7,765 nt of DNA from Candidatus Atribacteria bacterium 1244-E10-H5-B2 (GTDB taxonomy: Bacteria > Atribacterota > JS1 > SB-45 > 34-128): the NCBI GenBank assembly GCA_003575245.1, contig NMQN01000052.1, forward strand, positions 1-7,765, given 5' to 3'. Numbering within the stretch: the stretch's first letter is position 1; every line of letters begins with the position of its first letter. Below, piece by piece: positions 6,028-7,765 of this stretch. The position numbers and the translations under genes are program-made. The notes under the pieces were generated by a model. That model made no database searches. It was given only the letters and a program-made list of their open reading frames with translations, and had not been told where the DNA came from.

Positions 6028-7224
6028 CTATTCCACATCACTACCTTCAAAACACGTATAAGGTAGATAACTCACTCCAGCCTTGAACAATGCTAGTTCA
6101 TCTTTTTTACTGTAAGGCTGTGTAGGAACCCGTAAGTCCTCCCCACTTATGATCCATGCCTCATTAAGTTTAGCATAGCGAATCCTTGTCCGTCGGAATG
6201 TATAGGCGATATGCAGATTCCCGTCTGGTCCTTGTGTTAACCAAGGATAAGAATATTCAGCAAGCGCAGGTCCATTCTCAATATCTTTCATATAAGGCCA
6301 AGTTACACCATTATCATAAGATAGCGCAACTCTCAGAGGGTTTCTGGGACCCCATACCTTTGGAACTGGATTGTATACGAGGGCTAAGGCACCGGAATCT
6401 AGCTTCTCTAAACAAAGGCGTGCAGTATTGTTTGGAATATCGGTTTTCTCCGATTTAGACCAAGTTCGTCCAAAGTCAGTAGATTCAGATTTATAAACCC
6501 AAGCATCTCTTGTCCTTGCATACATTAAAAGATGACCAGGTTCTAATTCAACCACGTCAGCTTGAATCATCCCTTCGGGTGAGGTAAGTTGTCTATCTTC
6601 AGGATAAACTGCCCAGGTATCACCTCTATCCTCTGAGATATAAAACATACAGGACCATTTTGGACCACTAAGTCCGCCTTCATCATACAGAGGGAGTAAC
6701 AAATCTCCATTACTCAACTCTACTAAATCGGTCCCAGACATCCATCCCCATTCTTCTCGTACATAAATCGGTTCAGACCATGTTAAACCAAGGTCAGTTG
6801 AATACATCCTTTTTACAACTGCTTCTTCCCAGTTAGTGCCTTCCTCGATAACATAAAAAAGCCACAATTTATCTGTTTCGTTATCGTACCACAGTGTACT
6901 ATTTCCTGCGGAGTGATCTGGTTTTGAGGCTACAACTATCTCAGGTTTTGACCAGAATAGTTGGCCGCTTATCTTCCTGGCTCCGTATATATCGACATCA
7001 CGAGCGCCTTCCCGACTTCCTGCAAACCAAGTAGCGAATAGGTCACCATTTGGCAATACCTCTATAGATGCAGAATGTGCACTTACGATATTTGAACTGA
7101 ACGGATAGATATCTCCTTTACAAATGAGAGGACTGACTGGTTGAGCAAACACGACTCCTCCAAACATAGCAATACTAAGTACTCCAACAAGCACAATCAT
7201 TGAGATTTTATTCACAAATTTCAT
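6028..7224 (-). CDS. Exported sialidase-like (BNR/Asp-box) six-bladed propeller protein
   Basis: A 398-residue protein with a signal peptide (about 1-27, cleavage after VFA) and no lipobox, so secreted or periplasmic. Four clear Asp boxes (S-x-D-x-G-x-T-W) stand at 142-149, 197-204, 248-255 and 302-309, as in sialidase beta-propellers. Typical BNR_2 (PF13088) stretches are NGDLFATWFAGSREGARDVD (59-78), YARTRDAWVYKSESTD (235-250), EYSYPWLTQGPDGNLHIAYT (323-342) and RRTRIRY (344-350). This group is often labelled predicted neuraminidase (COG4692-like), but many members are uncharacterised and some propellers of this kind act on other acidic or deoxy sugars. I cannot assign the three sialidase arginines with certainty; Arg71, Arg237 and Arg344/345 are candidates. 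The ATG at 7224 follows AGGAGG by 7 bases. As the first catabolic gene, 91 bases before dctP, it probably supplies the transporter's ligand from a glycan. Confidence 0.8.
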   Translation of the reverse strand: MKFVNKISMIVLVGVLSIAMFGGVVFAQPVSPLICKGDIYPFSSNIVSAHSASIEVLPNGDLFATWFAGSREGARDVDIYGARKISGQLFWSKPEIVVASKPDHSAGNSTLWYDNETDKLWLFYVIEEGTNWEEAVVKRMYSTDLGLTWSEPIYVREEWGWMSGTDLVELSNGDLLLPLYDEGGLSGPKWSCMFYISEDRGDTWAVYPEDRQLTSPEGMIQADVVELEPGHLLMYARTRDAWVYKSESTDFGRTWSKSEKTDIPNNTARLCLEKLDSGALALVYNPVPKVWGPRNPLRVALSYDNGVTWPYMKDIENGPALAEYSYPWLTQGPDGNLHIAYTFRRTRIRYAKLNEAWIISGEDLRVPTQPYSKKDELALFKAGVSYLPYTCFEGSDVE

Positions 7225-7253
7225 TAGAATTCCTCCTTAATTTCTTAAACTTA

Positions 7254-7259
7254 ATTATA
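7254..7259 (-). promoter_or_regulatory. Candidate -10 box for the sialidase-like/TRAP operon
   Basis: TATAAT on the minus strand, in the context CTGGTATATAATTAAG; the overlapping TGG-TATATA would be an extended -10. Transcription would begin about 20 bases before the ATG at 7224, leaving room for the AGGAGG. No good TTGACA-like -35 lies at the right distance, and the region is AT-rich, so this is weak. Confidence 0.35.
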
Positions 7260-7337
7260 TACCAGAAACAGATATCTTCTTTTTAATTAATACATCACCA
7301 CCTTTTTTTATCTATAAATTTTAACTTTATTTGTCTG

Positions 7338-7359
7338 GGTAAATTATTTGAATTTAACC
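7338..7359 (-). promoter_or_regulatory. Imperfect palindrome, operator candidate
   Basis: GGTTAAATT and AATTTACC face each other across CAAAT, with one extra base in one arm. It lies about 80 bases upstream of the candidate -10 box and beside a purine-rich GGGGAGGTGG. It could be a regulator site in the spacer between the XRE gene and the sialidase-like gene. AT-rich DNA produces such repeats by chance, so confidence is low. Confidence 0.3.
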
Positions 7360-7375
7360 ACCTCCCCTATTATTT

Positions 7376-7389
7376 AATACTTAAGTATT
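7376..7389. promoter_or_regulatory. Perfect 14-bp palindrome AATACTTAAGTATT, operator candidate
   Basis: A perfect dyad in the 221-base spacer between the XRE regulator and the sialidase-like gene. XRE-family repressors bind short dyads of this size, usually near their own gene and its targets, so this is a reasonable site for the product of 7446-7706. No second exact copy is seen elsewhere in the spacer. Apart from this site, the imperfect palindrome and the -10 candidate, I see nothing in 7225-7445. Confidence 0.4.
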
Positions 7390-7445
7390 CGGAATTTACT
7401 TTCTCTATTTAGATATTAAAAATACCTTACTCTTTACATCTATAT

Positions 7446-7706
7446 TTAGGGACTATTTTTTGCCCTTTCCATCTTTTCCTCTAACTCCCTCCTTCTGGTC
7501 TCATAGAATTGGTGCAGTTCTTTATTTAAAGTTTCTGGACTGATATCCAGAATTTTACTAATCTTTTTAGTCTGGTTCTCAGAAGGGACAAGTCCTCCCG
7601 TCTCAAATTGGGAAATATGAACCTGGGAGACTTTCATCAGGATAGCCAATTCTACCTGGGTTAATCCCTTCTCCTCTCTCCTCTTTTTAATCGGATTGAT
7701 TATCAT
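7446..7706 (-). CDS. Small XRE-family helix-turn-helix transcriptional regulator
   Basis: An 86-residue DNA-binding protein. The helix-turn-helix runs from about 16 to 36: TQVELAILM is the first helix and SQVHISQFE the recognition helix, followed by the usual ETGGLVPSENQTKKISKILDI helices to about 55. The last 25 residues (ETRRRELEEKMERAK) are charged and could form a short coiled coil for dimer formation. There is no ligand-sensing domain, so any signal would act through a partner or through its amount. The ATG at 7706 has AGGAGG 12 bases ahead and a closer AGGGG 4 bases ahead; the frame has no better start. It lies upstream of, and in the same direction as, the catabolic genes and directly after a terminator hairpin, so it may control this operon or be an unrelated solitary regulator. 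Confidence 0.88.
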   Translation of the reverse strand: MIINPIKKRREEKGLTQVELAILMKVSQVHISQFETGGLVPSENQTKKISKILDISPETLNKELHQFYETRRRELEEKMERAKNSP

Positions 7707-7727
7707 TTTTCCCCTTTGCCTCCTAAT

Positions 7728-7765
7728 AAAAAAAGGCCTGACTTCTAACAGGAGCCAAGCCCTTT
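7728..7765 (-). terminator. Intrinsic terminator just upstream of the XRE gene
   Basis: On the minus strand 7765-7750 and 7746-7731 pair over 16 positions with one mismatch and three G-U pairs, around a three-base loop (GTT). The stem runs into seven T (7734-7728), giving a classic rho-independent terminator. It presumably ends a gene lying to the right of the window. It is only three bases from the AGGAGG of the XRE gene, so it could instead be an attenuator in that gene's leader. A longer stem may extend beyond the window. Confidence 0.75.

Noticed and set aside
6186..6458. 90-codon open frame on the plus strand
   Set aside because: Antisense shadow of the sialidase-like gene, whose Asp boxes and signal peptide show that the minus strand is the coding one.
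279..7224. Standard sialic acid (nan) operon
   Set aside because: Sialidase-like protein, TRAP and NAL-family aldolase suggest it, but the other nan/nag genes are absent and an isomerase plus FGGY kinase does not fit that route.
1..7765. CRISPR array, tRNA, rRNA, insertion sequence or riboswitch
   Set aside because: No direct repeats with regular spacers, no tRNA-like cloverleaf, no transposase frame and no aptamer pattern that I recognise.

Overview
All genes in this window read on the minus strand, so the order of transcription runs from the right edge to the left. The DNA is AT-rich, ribosome binding sites are strong (AGGAGG or close to it before most genes), one gene starts with TTG, and the gene set is sugar-acid catabolism with a TRAP transporter. 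Together these suggest a low-GC anaerobic bacterium of the Bacillota, Atribacterota or Thermotogota kind. That placement is an inference; no taxonomic marker is present.

Layout from right to left. An intrinsic terminator (7728-7765) sits directly before a small XRE-type regulator (7446-7706). A 221-base spacer follows with two palindromic operator candidates and a weak promoter candidate. Then comes an exported sialidase-like beta-propeller protein with four Asp boxes (6028-7224), and the three genes of a TRAP transporter: the binding protein DctP (4930-5937), the small membrane subunit DctQ (4337-4834) and the large membrane subunit DctM (3040-4335). The dctP gene has a long hairpin on each side. 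After dctM there is a 25-codon relic of the 3' end of a second dctM. Next are a class I pyruvate aldolase of the DHDPS/N-acetylneuraminate lyase family (1886-2797), an L-fucose/arabinose isomerase family protein (279-1784), and the start of an FGGY sugar kinase (from 259 leftward).

Working model (inference): an exported glycan-active protein releases or binds an acidic sugar, the TRAP system imports it with its carboxylate held by the conserved arginines of DctP, and the cytoplasmic aldolase, isomerase and kinase process the products. The gene set does not match a standard sialic acid pathway, because no NanE, NanK, NagA or NagB is present. The substrate is therefore open, with a uronate, aldonate or deoxy-sugar acid the better guess. 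The XRE protein is a plausible local regulator.

Two things stand out. The kinase reading frame turns in-frame, near base 105, into the C-terminus of myo-inositol-1-phosphate synthase, which looks like an assembly chimera or a genomic rearrangement. The dctM relic shows that the transporter cassette was once replaced or duplicated.
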